Source: Moniliella sp. 'wahieum' (lineage: Eukaryota > Basidiomycota > Moniliellomycetes > Moniliellales > Moniliellaceae). Taken from it: DNA of 64,000 nt. The notes below the pieces were generated by a model, which was not told the DNA's origin, did not search any database, and worked only from the letters and a program-made list of their open reading frames with translations. Below are positions 1 through 11,600 of the stretch, piece by piece. The position numbers and the translations under genes were made by a program. Every line of letters begins with the position of its first letter. Position 1 is the first letter of the stretch. The stretch is from contig RSEE01000004.1 in the NCBI GenBank assembly GCA_003971905.1, positions 930,001 through 994,000 on the forward strand, given 5' to 3'.

Positions 1-373
1 ATGTCATCTTCAGTGACTGCGTACTCACTACACCCATGTCAGAGTACCGATCGTGCTGATCTGTGTGAGTTGAGATGAGATCTCTGAGAGGCGATGGAAG
101 CAGTGGTCCAGCTTCAAGCACAAACGCGCGTGCTCCTCTCGCTACCGTCGCCTCGAGTCTGGTACTGGCTGCGCTCCCCAAAATCCCAGTTCTAGTCCCA
201 GTTCTTCTCCCAGTTCCAACTGGCATCGTCCCACCACTTCCAATCTTCTTCAAGCTTCACCCTCACCACCAGTGTCTTCTCATTCGCTTTCTTTTTCTCG
301 CAATCGCCTAGTCGCAGCCTTCTCCTGTGAAGACTGCCATATCCTTTTGTTCGCCATCCCATCCTACTGAAGA
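1..373. other. 5' flank of the zinc-finger gene
   Basis: No recognisable gene. An open frame from position 75 has no similarity I can name and a composition like its flanks. The stretch is CT-rich toward position 360, as expected for a promoter or 5' UTR of the gene starting at 374. Confidence 0.4.
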
Positions 374-2012
374 ATGGCGTCTGCACTTGACGCGTCTGTG
401 ACGCTATCGATGCCCTCTCTGTCTCCCGTGGCGGCTGCCCGGTGGCAATCGGTGCTGGAGCGGCAGATTACACCGTTCATCGCGACTCCGCAAGCACCAT
501 CAACCGTGCGCCACGTTCTCCACATTCTGATGTGCTCTGCTACCTCCGGCGGTCGTAGTACCAATGTCGCGCCTGCATTTTCCTTGGGTGTTGGCTTCTC
601 GTGGGGGGGGCAGGACGCGTCCCAGGCCACCGGACCCCCCGCCTTGCACGCTCCTCCTACTGTGACGGATGGCAGTCGCACGCAAGTCCCAGCCACCACC
701 GTTCTCCTCTCTCCTTGACGAGGAGGAGAAGAGGAGCATTTGCAACCCTGGGGTTCTACTATCGTGCATGACGCCCTGGCCCCCGTTGTGTCGGGTGAGC
801 GCTTGCACCACTCTCTTCCCTATGCCCTGATTCGGCTCCGGTAACCTCTTGTTCCACCTTCCAACCTGCCTCAAGTCCTTGTTCTCCCATATGGCTCCCC
901 TTTCGGCCCCAGCAGGATCCATGGGGTTTCACGCCGATCTTCTCCCGCAAGGCTACGAATCCTCATTGCCGCCGCCGAACCAGCCGAAAGAAGCGGTTCC
1001 GGGCGTCCGACGTGCCATCTCGCTTAATACCCTTTCTACCCCATCCTCTGGCCATCAAGATTCTGCTCCCGAGCAGAACCATGCCATCAATTCGGATCCG
1101 ATTCAGATCCCTCCAGAAAGCCTTGGCAATCCATCCCCCCCCACCCATGGCTCGGCAGTCCCCCTCGCCAATGACTCCATCCCCCCCAATGAAGATGCCA
1201 AAGCCAGTGGCAGTGTACCAACAAGGGCAAGGGGGGAAAAGGACCAGGAAAGGGAAGAAGGACTTTAAAGGCCTTCCTCGTTCTTTCGCCTGTCCGTCGC
1301 GGCACCGCCTTTGCACGCAAACCACGACCTGAGGAGGTACGTTTCCATCCCCTTTCTTTTTCTTTCCCTTTTGCTCCCAAGCTGATTCCTCGATACCCCT
1401 CTCTCTCTTTTCCCAGGCATACTTTCATCCACATGCAGGACAAGCCACACAAGTGCCCTCATTGCCAGAAACAGTTTTCCGCAAGGACGCCCTCAACCGC
1501 CATTGTCGGTCAGACTGGGTGCCAGTTCCGCCGCCGCTCAGGTTGGGCCTGGGGCTGGGGTGCAATCGCCGTCGGCCCCGTTCCCTCCAACCCACGCTGT
1601 TGATGGGCTTTATCCTCCTCCGACTGGTCCCATGGAATACCAGCCTTACCCCGTCGGGCTGGAATCGAACAGTGTACTGCCCCGTACCACTGAGGGTCCA
1701 TTCGGGGTGCCCCTTGTCCCGCCGGGACAGATGTATATACCGGACTATTCACGCGGAAGCTACCCCGCTCCAGGGAAGATGATGGCGCCCGCCTACCCTT
1801 CCCATGGTTTCCTCCTGCCCTCGGACACGGCCGCTCCGGCGCGCGGTAGAGCGGCAACAGTGTCGGGCTCAACGGGGGGAGTGTGGTCATCGTCCATGGT
1901 GTCCCCACCCAACTTCCTCCCAAGGTCCCAACCCCTACCCAGTCGGCGGCTTCCTCCCGCTCCACGCCCCGCGCCTAGCTCCGATGACCCCCTTCCTCCG
2001 ATGTGGCACTGA
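374..2012 (+). CDS. C2H2 zinc-finger transcription factor, Swi5/Ace2-like
   Basis: Predicted nuclear DNA-binding regulator. Two zinc fingers lie at about 1283-1510. The first reads FACP...AFARNHDLRRH across an intron, and the second contains CPHCQKQF followed by RKDALNRH. The FxRNHDLxRH and REDAL/RKDAL signatures resemble yeast Swi5/Ace2, which drive late-mitotic and cell-separation genes; the yeast function cannot be assumed here. A GT-AG intron at 1337-1416 splits the linker (AG|GTACGT donor, TTTCCCAG acceptor) and joins ..LRR to HTF exactly in frame. The N-terminal region (374 onward) and the C-terminal tail to the stop at 2012 are Pro/Ser-rich and probably disordered. The reading frame changes several times: one extra C near 1293, one extra A near 1322 and one missing C near 1481 restore the fingers. 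The start at 374 is the first reasonable ATG and is uncertain. Confidence 0.7.
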
Positions 2013-3064
2013 GTTTCTCCACCCCCGTCTGCCAAGGGGAAATGGGCACTCCCCGATTCCTCCCCTCCCCCTCGCGAAATCAGACTCGACCCAACCGCAC
2101 CGGTCCATATGTTGGATCGCTTGTGTTGGCTTGCTTGGGCGTACGTGGTCTGCAGCCGGGGTGGTCTTGCTTCCCCCGCGCGCCTTCTTCTTTTCTTTAG
2201 TATATGTACCCTGTATGGTTGGTGGAGCTGGCCTCGCCATCCCCTCACCTCCATTCCCCTCGTTATGCTCTTTCCCTTTAAAGTTTTGTCTCTTGTGACC
2301 CCACCCTCCATCCACCCCGTTTTCTAGGCCCTCTGGGCCGGACTTGCACTCCATTCGCCCCCCTCCTACTTCCCTAGTCTCAAACTAGTCCCCTTCCATA
2401 TATGCCACGTGATGCATGATGTAGCTCTTACAGAGTCGGGGATGATGCATGGTATGGTATGGTATGGTATGGTATGGTATGGTATGGACCGACCTATCCT
2501 AGTGGCCGATCGAAGATGCCAGAAAGAGGTCCAATTGAGGGAAGGGTGCGCCATGCCAGCAGCTCAATGTGTTGAGGCTCAACGTCAACGTTGCCCTCAC
2601 CCTCCTCAGTCTGAGACTCGGGCTTAGCGAGCCAGGCCAGAAGGATGGGTTGGGGATGCACAGATCGCGCCCTCGTGCCCAACCCCTCCGAGAGATGGAC
2701 GATGGAGCGTGCACGCCATGTCCCATTTCCTGCGCCGCACCTTGCGCAGCGTTTTCATCTTCTACCCTCGTTCCGCTCCCACCCACCAAACGACGGGGTC
2801 CTACTACCTTCTCTCATCTCGTCTATAGCCACATCGATTCGGTTTCAGAGTCTGGTTGAATGAGGGGGTCGCATTGGTGACTAGGGGCAGGCGCAGGGCA
2901 CCATCCCAGATTGGGGGGCAAGGCATGGGCATGGTGGTCGCCTGGGTGGACAAGTTAGCAACCAGAGTCAACACACGTCGCGCCAGTCCCGATGGAAGTA
3001 GGGAAGTACGGAACCAGGGGGAAAGGAACGGCGAAAACGTACCTGCGCAGGAAGACGGTGCAAG
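2013..3064. other. Intergenic region between convergent genes
   Basis: About 1 kb between the zinc-finger gene and the bL34m gene, which end toward each other. Apart from a GGTAT microsatellite at 2451-2485 I see no coding or RNA feature; open frames here are short and have no motif. Confidence 0.4.
2451..2485 (+). repeat. GGTAT pentanucleotide microsatellite
   Basis: Seven perfect tandem copies of GGTAT, preceded by gatgatgcat and followed by ggacc. Intergenic. Confidence 0.95.
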
Positions 3065-3451
3065 CTAGCTGGTCGCACGGCTCAATGGAGAGGTAGTGGC
3101 GACCTTGGCGCGCCGACGAGCCAGGATCTTACGGCCGGCCTTGGTGCGGAGCCGGGCGCGAAGCCGAATTTGCGCTTGCGCTTCTGGGTGTTGGGCTGGT
3201 AGTCGGTACCACGGCAAAACGTGGCGCTTGAGCATGCCGGGCGTAGAGGGGAGCAGGGCAGAGGTGGGGGAAGAGCCACGGACCAGACCGCTGGAGTGGA
3301 ACCGGGGGCGAGCCCGGCGAGCAGCGGCGGCGAGGAGCGGCAGAGGGGGCGCGGGCGAGCGCAAGGGGCGCACAACGGCCGTGCCGCTGGGCGCGCGGAC
3401 AGAGGCACGCAGGACACGCACCGTCGACGAGAAGCGGAAGGAGCTGCGCAT
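3065..3451 (-). CDS. Mitochondrial large-subunit ribosomal protein bL34m
   Basis: Structural protein of the mitochondrial 54S/39S ribosomal subunit, the homologue of bacterial L34. The C-terminal 45 or so residues carry the family signature: GTDYQPNTQKRKRKFGF followed by ARLRTKAGRKILARRRAK, then a short tail and the stop at 3065-3067. The N-terminus from the ATG at 3449-3451 is rich in Arg, Ser and Ala with almost no acids (starts MRSSFRFSSTVRVLRAS), as expected of a mitochondrial presequence. Two indels interrupt the frame: an apparent extra base just before RGTDYQ, and a C missing between FGF and RARL (ttcgcg where ttccgcg is expected). No intron is seen. An upstream in-frame ATG at 3586 exists, but the 45 residues it adds do not look like part of the family. 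Confidence 0.85.
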   Translation of the reverse strand: MRSSFRFSSTVRVLRASVRAPSGTAVVRPLRSPAPPLPLLAAAARRARPRFHSSGLVRGSSPTSALLPSTPGMLKRHVLPWYRLPAQHPEAQAQIRLRARLRTKAGRKILARRRAKVATTSPLSRATS

Positions 3452-4264
3452 CGTCTCGGCTGGGCTGGTGGTCGCGCTGCTCGTGTTGGCGCCCGTCAGC
3501 ACGGCCAGTGGCCCCGCCAGGAAGGTCCCGGGCGGAACGGGAGGGAACAAACACCATTCCGCCTCGGCTCGCTGGTTGAACTTCAACTAGAACTTGAAAC
3601 ATTGAAGGTTGAACGTTGAACGTTGACTATTGAAGCGTCTGGGTCTGGAAGCCGGATGCCTGAAATGTAAAACGTTGCATGCCATCTGCAAAACATCGAT
3701 CGACGCCGCCCAAACCGTCGCCTGCCTATATTCCCTCGCTGCGCTCCAGCGCCCAAGCAGCAGTCCGGTGCTCATGGCACCAGCCTCCTAGCCTCCTATG
3801 CGACTGCACGGGTTGCCCATGGCGTCCTGCACTAGCCCAGTCCAACCCCACCCTCAGTCCAAGCAAGAGGCTACAAGTACAACGTACATTGGAACGTCAG
3901 GGAGCCATCCGGATCCCCGAGGCAGAGGAACAGGAAACTCGAACGAGAGGGAGAGCGGGTAGGACAACGGAATTACCAAAACGGGGGTAGGACCTCATAG
4001 CGAGGTCCACGGTCAGGGTGTCCTACGCAACAGCCCAGTCCGCCAGGGACTGGGAGGGAGGTGGCGAGCGGAGAGAGAGAGGAGAAGGACAGGCAGGTAG
4101 ACGGAGGTATATCAAGAGTGGGGTAGGGCCGGCCCGAAAGGCGCTCTACCCATGGTAAACGGTGGAGGATTCTAATCCAGGAGGTTTCTCCTGGAGGAAG
4201 GGATTAGGAGGAGGTCAGACCAAGGCCAAAGGGCAGACCCCCCGAAATTAAGGAGAAAAAGAAA
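3452..4264. other. Promoter side of bL34m and 3' side of the kinase gene
   Basis: No gene recognised. It contains a run of GTTGAACGTTGAAC-type short repeats at about 3571-3632 and a perfect 7-bp hairpin (arms 4177-4183 and 4188-4194, loop gttt) about 70 bp beyond the stop of the kinase, which might mark its 3' end. Confidence 0.4.
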
Positions 4265-6547
4265 TTAAACAGCAAATGCTCCATCCCCTCGACCAGGACG
4301 GGGGACATCGGATGCGGGGTAGTAGATAGATGGGCTCGGTGCTTTCTCCCCCTTGGCCTCGCCAGCTTCTGGGGGCGCAAGCCACGGCGGCGCATGGACG
4401 CGAAGCAACGCGCCAGAGAGCTTTGACCTGCGCCGCCGAAGGTCGTTCCAGCGGATCGGTCGACACCATGGTCTCAACCAACGCGCCGCCGCATCCGGCA
4501 ACCGTCCTCCGCCGGGCAAGATAATAGCTGGCGTACCGTCGCGGTAGGGCGCAGGAGGCAAGGGGGAGGTACTCGCGACCAAACTTTCGGGACCGGGTCC
4601 GAGTCGGGATCTTTGCGGTCCAGGTGGGTGCACTTGCTGGTCGCGCAAGGACCCGGGAAAGGGTGAACGAACCGCGCTAACGCTTGGGCTTCGATCCGTT
4701 GGGCTTGCACCGACAGGCGCGGAGGGGGAGACGAAGCTGACCGCGTTGCGGTGGTGGAGAAGGATCGGACGAGGTGTCCACCATGTGAGTCTACCCGCGC
4801 CGCGTCAAAAGGCGGGGAAGCATGGGCATCGACCAACGAAGTGGAAGAATGCGAATACAACGACGTAGACGACGCGCCCAAACCCAAGCCCAACGTAGAC
4901 GGTGACACGTTGGGAAGATAAAGTTGACGGAATCTTCGTCCGCTCCGAGGAGGCCAGCTACCGCGCGTGCGGCTTTGCGCGGTCCCATGCGGACTACCAA
5001 CGACGCTCCCAAGCCTAGACCGAGACCCGCAAGCCCGTCTGGCTCTTGTTCCGCCAGCGCATCGGGTACTGCGGTGCGGTGGGACGGTGGTGGTGCACGG
5101 GCGCGTAGAGGGATGGGGAGGAAGGTGCGGAGGTTAGCCCGGGGGAAGCAGAGATCAGAGGAACAAGTCGAGCTAGCCGAACTGGGCAGGCGAAGCGGCA
5201 GACCCGAAGCGGGTGTGGCAACTGGGCCAGCCAAACCTGACCCTCCTAACCCGGATCCCGAAGCAGCGGAAAGGATTGGTTCCATAGGTGGCGGGAGGAG
5301 AGACTGGCGCGTAGCTCGATCCTGTTCCTCCGTTTGGAAAAAATGGGCTTTGCGATGCAACAGGTCGACCATGGAGGAGGCCTTGCTAAACGGCTCGACT
5401 CCACACGCTAGGCTGTACAGAACAGCACCCAAACTCCAAATATCAATCGCGTAGTCGAAACCTTCGTGGCTATCTTGCCGCGCATGCATGCCGTGCACCG
5501 GGGGCGAGACGGGGGAAGAAGGAGGACGAGTGCGAAGCGAGCCAGAACGGGTCAACTCAGGAGCTCCATAGGCCGGGGTGGAGAGACCTGCACCATCAGT
5601 GGGCAGGTGGTCTGGGTCGAGCCAAAGGGTGGAGTTGAAGTCGCATAGTTTGATGCTCAGGTCTTCGGTCAACTAGATTGATTACAGGAGGTCAGCATTG
5701 CCATCTTGACGCACAAATGCAGTAGAATGAGAGACAGAGACAAGAGATACGTACCAACACATTTTCCTTCTTGAGATCGGCGTGGACCGCACCTTGCTTA
5801 TGCATCCAATCCAGCACATCGGCCAATTCCCGCCCAGCGAAGCCAGCGGGCCAGGCTGATGGCATACGGATGTTGCTCACAAAACGTGGCCAGCGAAGTG
5901 GGCAGAAGCTCGAGGACGATCGTCACCTCAGCCGAGGGCGCCGGCCCCTCGCCCGACTCGGACGGCTCGTACTGCACATCCAACAATCGCACAATGCCCC
6001 TGTGACCTGACAGGCGGCGAAGGGAGAAGACTTCGTCGAGCCCAAGGCCTGGGAAACCGAGTCAGAGTACAGGCGCTTGATGGCGCACAACTGCCAGTGG
6101 GGATGGGCTTGTGCTCCCGCCGCAGCTGAAGCTGGAGTTGAGGAGGGAGAGGGGGCACGCGGAGCCAGTGCAGGCGCCCAAGCGCCCAGGTACACTTGGC
6201 AGTTACGTCCCTCGCCCAGAATGAGGTCAGGGCGATGTGGCGCACGAAGGAGTGCGGTGGGGTGGTGTGGTACTGCAGGCGAATGAAGGCAGCCTCCTGC
6301 TGGCGCTGGACGTTGGAGCGGCGGCCGGTGGAGCGTCGGACAGGCAGGGCGGACGAAGGTGAGCGCGGAGAGGAGGAGGGGGGATGGGCGGGAGAGTCGC
6401 GTTTGATGCAGACATGTGTGTGGGAGAGGGTTTGGGCAAGGTAGTTGCGGGTGATAGGGCGGGTGAGAGGGCGGGGAGCGGCGGGGGGGGGCGTGAGAAC
6501 GGAGAGGGCGAGTCGAAGATGGAGTTGCGCGAGGGCACGCGGTGCAT
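4265..6547 (-). CDS. Protein kinase with atypical DFN activation motif
   Basis: Ser/Thr-type protein kinase of unassigned subfamily. The order in the N-to-C direction is: a Ser/Pro-rich leader (from ATG 6547: MHRVPSRNSIFDSPSP), a Gly-rich loop LGEGRNCQVYLG near 6205-6170, the beta-3 lysine in CAIKRLYSD near 6080, GHRGIVRLLDV near 5985, hinge VLELLP, catalytic loop HADLKKENVLV near 5770, then after an intron (5673-5754) KLCDFNSTLW, APEL, and DYAIDIWSLGAVLYSL near 5430. The last subdomain is DPLERPSAAQV near 4440. Catalytic Lys, Asp and Asn are present, but DFG is DFN and HRD is HAD. A long Ser/Pro-rich insert of roughly 250 residues lies between subdomains IX and XI. At least four indels break the frame. 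The start is uncertain, because the upstream frame is open and Pro-rich. Confidence 0.75.
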
Positions 6548-7915
6548 GGGGCCGGCGCCGCTCAGTGCAGTGGGCAGGCGGGGGTGGGTGGGCAGGGGAG
6601 AGATAAGCAGGCTGGGTTGGGCGAGGGAGAGTGGGCGGATGGGGGGAGGAAGGTGGTGTGGCGGCAGCAGCCGCAGCGACGGCGGCGCGGCAGCAGTGTC
6701 GATGGCGAGCACGGGGCGGGGTGGGCGCAGGCGGGGGGGGCATGGCTGGGGGCAGCGGGCGGGGACACGCGGGGGCAGCCATGGGCGCGCGTGGGAGGAA
6801 GAAAGGCGGTGGTGGGGACGAGAAAGGAGGGCGTGGCTGGCGAGTCATGCAAGTCATCTGTCTAGTATCTATGTGGCCGTGCCCGCTGCAGAGAGCCTGG
6901 GCTGGTCCTCCACCTGCCCGGCCGCTGCAGTGTCCCTGGCTGACAGTGACATTGGCACGTGACGGCGTCTGCATGCCACACTGCGCCGGCCCCCCCACAC
7001 TGTGCCTGCGCTGCGGCAGCGGCCCCCCGCCGACACAAGCGGCGCGTCGGCTGCATGCATCGGCTGCGTCCGCGTGTCAGCGCGCCGCCTGCCCGTGCCG
7101 CGTCTGCGCTGGCGGGCGGCCGCCTGCAGGGGAAATGGCGCAGGCACTGCAAAGGACGCAGCCCAGCCAAGCGTCCGTGTGCTTACTGCATGCGGGCCAC
7201 AGCGGCCGGGTGCGGCGTCCCGGGCTCTTAGTCGGGTGGCCAGCTGCAGATCCAGCGCCCACCACCCACGGGGGCGCAAACTCGACACTGGCCCCGAGCC
7301 TCCCGCAGACAGCCGCCCGCCTCGTCCAGGGTCCAGGCCCGAGGCAACCGCAGGCAACAGAAACCGTCCTGGACAGACAGTGGGCTGCTGCCCGCTGCTG
7401 CCTCCACAGCGGCCGATCCACGATGCTCGCAGGCCAGCCCTTGGCGCTGGCTTAGCCCTTAGCCCTTGCCCTTTGTTGCTTGATTTGATGCTTCGGTCGT
7501 GGGCGCTCGGGCGCTCAGGCGCTCTACTGCTGTCTGCATTGGGGGGCTGAACAAGTGCCCGTCTGGTGACCCTATAACCAACCCGGTCTGGCCGGCGAAT
7601 AGCGGCGAACTCGCCGGACACGCCACGCGCCGCTGCTACGGGGTCTCTGCCTGGCGCCGGGCAAGGCGTGTTGCACGCCGGACCAGCCACATTCCACCCC
7701 CCCTGGACAGATGCGCGAGGGAGGACATGGACGGCGCGTCATGCGTGTCTGCTTGCCTGACTTGCCCCCCCCCTTTTTTCTCCTTTTTCTCTCGGGGCTC
7801 CTATTTCCCACCGCATGGACCACGGGCACTGGAATAAGGGGCAGGAGCGGGGCTAGCGGGGCCCACGCTTTCTTCTGCCATGTGATACGACCGCACCTGG
7901 ACAGGGCGCATCGAG
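6548..7915. other. GC-rich intergenic region between kinase and retrotransposon
   Basis: About 1.4 kb, extremely GC-rich with long open frames on both strands that carry only Pro/Arg/Ala-rich low-complexity sequence and no motif. I regard it as promoter of the kinase plus the pre-insertion flank of the retrotransposon. No RNA gene was recognised. Confidence 0.4.
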
Positions 7916-7920
7916 CATGG
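7916..7920. repeat. Target-site duplication CATGG, left copy
   Basis: CATGG immediately precedes the TGTCAC end of the left LTR. The same five bases follow the right LTR at 13191-13195. Five base pairs is the usual duplication length for Ty1/copia integrases. Confidence 0.9.
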
Positions 7921-8131
7921 TGTCACAGGCCTAGCTAGCGATGCTGGCGATGGTCGATGGAGATGGCATTCAAGAGCTAAGGAGAGCTAGAGCTATGGGC
8001 CTTGATAGGCTCCTGGCCTGGAGGCCAGTGGAAACCCGTGGAAGGGTCGGAACTCACTGCCCCGGTGCACTGTGTGGATCGGGCCACGTGTCACTGAAGG
8101 CCGATGGGCTCTAGACCACTGGTGGTCAACA
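7921..8131 (-). repeat. 3' LTR of the copia element
   Basis: 211 bp, begins TGTCACAGG and ends GTCAACA on the plus strand. Identical to the other LTR except for two extra bases (AC) near 8117 within gaccactgg. Confidence 0.95.
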
Positions 8132-11100
8132 CCCCCGCTGGCCAGAGGTCTCAGTGGTACGATGGAAGGTTGTAACGTCCTCAAGCTTGAGGCGAGGCAA
8201 GTTGGCCAGGAGTGAGACCTTAGTGGCTGGTTTGGTGAGGATGTCGGCCGGGTTCTCGTTTCCAGCAATGTGCGCGATTTTGACTTCGCCCGAGTCGACA
8301 TGCTGGCGTACGTTGTGGTACCGGATGTTCAGCTCACGTAGTTTGCCCGTGCTGCCCACTTTTTCGGCCAAGGCAAGTGCCGCCATGTTGTCGCAGTACC
8401 AGTGTATGGGCTCGTCTGAGGTGATGGCACCGAGCTCCAGTAAGATGTTTTTAACGTAGTTCGCATCAATGAGGCCCTCATATCCCGCCGTATATTCGGC
8501 CGCAGCAGTGTTGGTGACGCTCTTGGGTTGACGCACGCTCCTCCAGGACACTGGAACCCCGTAGACGAAAAGCAGGCATCCCGACGTGGAACGCCATTGG
8601 TCAGGGTCTCCAGCCAGGTCGGCATCCGTGTATAGCGCGAGAGCGGGTGCGTTAGGCTCGGGTGTTAGTCGGAGACCGTAGCCCTTGGTACCGTAGAGGT
8701 AGCGGAGGAAGTTTGTTGCCGCAGCGCGGTGGGCCTTGGAGGGATCGGCAGTTGCTCGGCTTAGAGCTGAGATGCCGAACAGCGCATCAGGGCGGCACAT
8801 GCGGGCAGCCCACAGCCCAGATCCTACTTTGGCTTGATAGTCGCGTCTCTCGGCGGGCAGTGCGGGCGGTTCGGGGTCGGTGCGCGCGGGGATCATCTTG
8901 CTGGGGTGGGGGAGGCCCATAACCAGGGGTGGCGGAACCTCATGTTTGGCAATGGATTCCTCAATGAATTTTGGCTGGCTAAGGTACAGTTTCCCGTTTA
9001 TGGTGTCGTACTGGCAGCCAAGATGGTAGTGTAGGGGGCCGTTTCCCCGCACCTCGATATGGGTGTTGATCTCAGTGAGGAAGGAATCGTAGCGTGCGTG
9101 AGACGTGCAGGCGATGAGAAGATCGTCGGTGTGCACGGCAAGGAGGACCGTGTCGCCTTTACGGGGTCGGATGAACAAGCACGGCTCAGCCAGAGATTGT
9201 ACAAAACCCATGTCTCCGCGGAGCAAGTCACGGATGAATACCGCCCAGTTTGCGCCGGATTGGTGGAGGCCATATAGGCTTTTCCGGAGACGCCAGACCT
9301 TGCCTTTTTCCTCGGGAAAGAATGGGGGTGGGCGGAGGTACACTTTTTCCGTGAGGGGAGCGTTCAAATAGGCAGAGTGCACATCAGCAGTGAAGAGGTG
9401 GAGGCCGAACTTTCCAGCAAGGGCGATAAGGCTGAGGATGGCAGGAGTGCGCACGGCAGGGGCGAATGTTTGTCCCCATGTGTCAGCATCCTGCTGGTGG
9501 CCCCCGGCAACGAGACGGGCTCGGTAGCGTAGGAAATTTCCGTCCGCGTCCGTTTTGGTGTTGATGCGCCATAGACCAATCAGCAGCTGCGCGTCTGGAG
9601 GGGGCGTGACGACTTCGAATGTGCCGTAGCGGGCTAGGGTGTCGATTTCCGTGCGCATCGCCTCCAGCACTGGTTCGAATGAGGGGTGTGATTGGAGGCC
9701 CTTCATTGTCTTGGGTGCAACAGGTACTCCGTCCTTGGTGAGCTGGATGCGCTCGTGCGGCCCTGGCTCGCTAAGGGCGATCATCGCCTTGTATTCAGGC
9801 GGATGGAGACCGTCGCTGTACGCGGGCAGGGCAGTGTCGGGCAGTGGGAAGCGTAGGCCGATCGCAGGACTACGACTACCGTCAGGGAGGGGAACCGGAG
9901 GCAGCGCGGCAGCGTGTGCGTGGAAGTCACCATCATGAGGGTCGTCCGCTACGGGGAGCTGTGCCCAGTCAAGGTCAAAACGGCGCTGGTGGGTCCGGGC
10001 GGGGTACCGTCTGGTGGGGGGGTGGTTGGATGGGTGTCGTTTTGTCTTGCGATGGTCGCGTCAGTATCAGTGTTGATTCTCGGTGGTGTGTTGGGATTTG
10101 CAACTTCAATTTTGTTCATTTTTTCTTCTCCCTTTTTGGTTTCAGTGTCAGTCATAGTTCTGTCAGGCAGGGGTTGAGCGGGGAAGCGAGATACGTCAGG
10201 CGGAAAGCGGTCGGGGAAAACCTCGTGGTATTGGCGCTGGGTCCACTTGTATGGTTTTGCCCATTGGGATCGGAACGTGCCCATGGACGGGTCGTACACA
10301 GCCCAGCGCCAACCCTTTGTACCTCGACCTGCGTCGTACCCGACGAGCATGGCTTCGACAGCCCGCGGACTGAGCTTATGGTCACGTTGGTCCTGGGCCA
10401 GGTGAAGGTACGCCAAGGATCCGAAGGCGTGCATTGGCAGCGGTGGGGGTGACCCCTTGTACAGCTCAGCCCGAGATTGTGTGCCCTGGCGTGGAGATGT
10501 CGGTGGCATGAGGTTGTGCGTCCAGCACCCTGCCAGCAAGGCATCCTGCCACCAGTTTGATGTCGGGAGGCCCGAGGCGATGATGAGTTGGCGCGCGCGT
10601 GTGGTGATTGCCTGGATGGCTCGCTCGGCCACCCCATTTGATTGACTTTGGCCTGGTATGGTGGTTTCCGTCGTGATACCTTCGGATTCAAGGAACGGAC
10701 GGAGTGCGCTGGTGAGCTCGGGGGCATTGTCTGTCTTCAAGATGCGAAGCAGACGGTCCTTTCCGATGCGTTGCTCGCGGGTGATGAGTTTTTCAGCTCC
10801 GCCGTGGCTTGTCCTTTCGTCTTTAGGGGAACAGCGAAGGTGTAACGGCTCCAGTCATCAACCGCGACCAGGGCGTATCCATGTCCCATGCCAGTGATGC
10901 GAGGGAGGTCGACTACGTCGGCGTGCAGTACTTCGAAAGGACGTTCCGAAATGCGGCGGCCGTGGCGCGAAGGGTGGCTGGGCGCTTTGGCCAGAGCTTT
11001 TGTGCAGGTGGGACAATGCCAGAAGGGGCGGATGCGTCGGATTTGGGCAGGGCTGACGCGGAGGCTCGCTCGCGCGTTGGCGGTTAGTGTCGGGAGTAGG

Positions 11101-11600
11101 TCTAGCGCGGCGTGGTTGTACTGTTGGTGAACGTACATGACGTGCTCGATGGTGTTGGCTGCGGTGTGTTGGGTGGCGACGGCAGCTTTGGCCGCGTGTT
11201 CGTTTGTGGGTGTCGGTTTCGGGACGATGTTCAGCTTGTATGAGGAATCCGCGATTTGGTGATATTTGCCATGCTTGTCATTTAACCAGATACCTTTTCG
11301 GTGGGGGGCGAACCAGGATGCGTGGCCTGCGTCACTTATTTGCGCTACGCTCGTGAGATTGCTTGCTATGCCGGGGACGTATAGACTGCCGGGTAGGTCT
11401 ACATGGATACATTTGCCGTCGGTACACTTGATACCGATGCTACATGTTCCGCGTCCACTGGCTTTAATATGTTTTCCATCAGCGATTTCGATTGAGCGGT
11501 TGCTGGGCTTGAGGGTTTTGAATACCCTGAGATCCTTCCAGATGCTAGGATCCGCGCCCGAGTCGTGACGAGACTGGATGTCCTGGTTGCCCGCGAGTTC
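8126..11600 (-). CDS. Copia pol polyprotein: protease, integrase, reverse transcriptase, RNase H
   Basis: Begins directly after the gag UAG at 11601-11603 and stays open in the gag frame to 10737. It first shows an aspartic protease active site HDSGAD about 13 codons past the stop, then the GAG-pre/integrase zinc region (H..H, CPTC near 11020) and the first integrase Asp in HADVVDLP and VDDWSRY. A frame change near 10760 leads to KTDNAPEL (second Asp) and SNGVAERA (catalytic Glu). A second change near 9950 leads into a long intact frame (9784-8126) with reverse transcriptase (RYRARLVAGG, LFTADVHSAYLNAP, KSLYGLHQS, active site AVHTDDLLIA) and RNase H (YTDADLAGD, AAAEYTAGYEG). The catalytic pair is HTDD rather than the commoner YVDD. 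The stop at 8126-8128 lies just inside the 3' LTR. Confidence 0.9.
8132..8137 (-). other. Polypurine tract of the copia element
   Basis: Read on the minus strand, a short purine run ending gcggggg abuts the TGTTGACC end of the 3' LTR, the position where plus-strand DNA priming occurs. The run is short, so this is a positional call. Confidence 0.6.

Noticed and set aside
2451-2485. GGTAT repeat as a telomeric or CRISPR-like array
   Set aside because: It is a short perfect pentanucleotide microsatellite with no spacers; no CRISPR array is present in the window.
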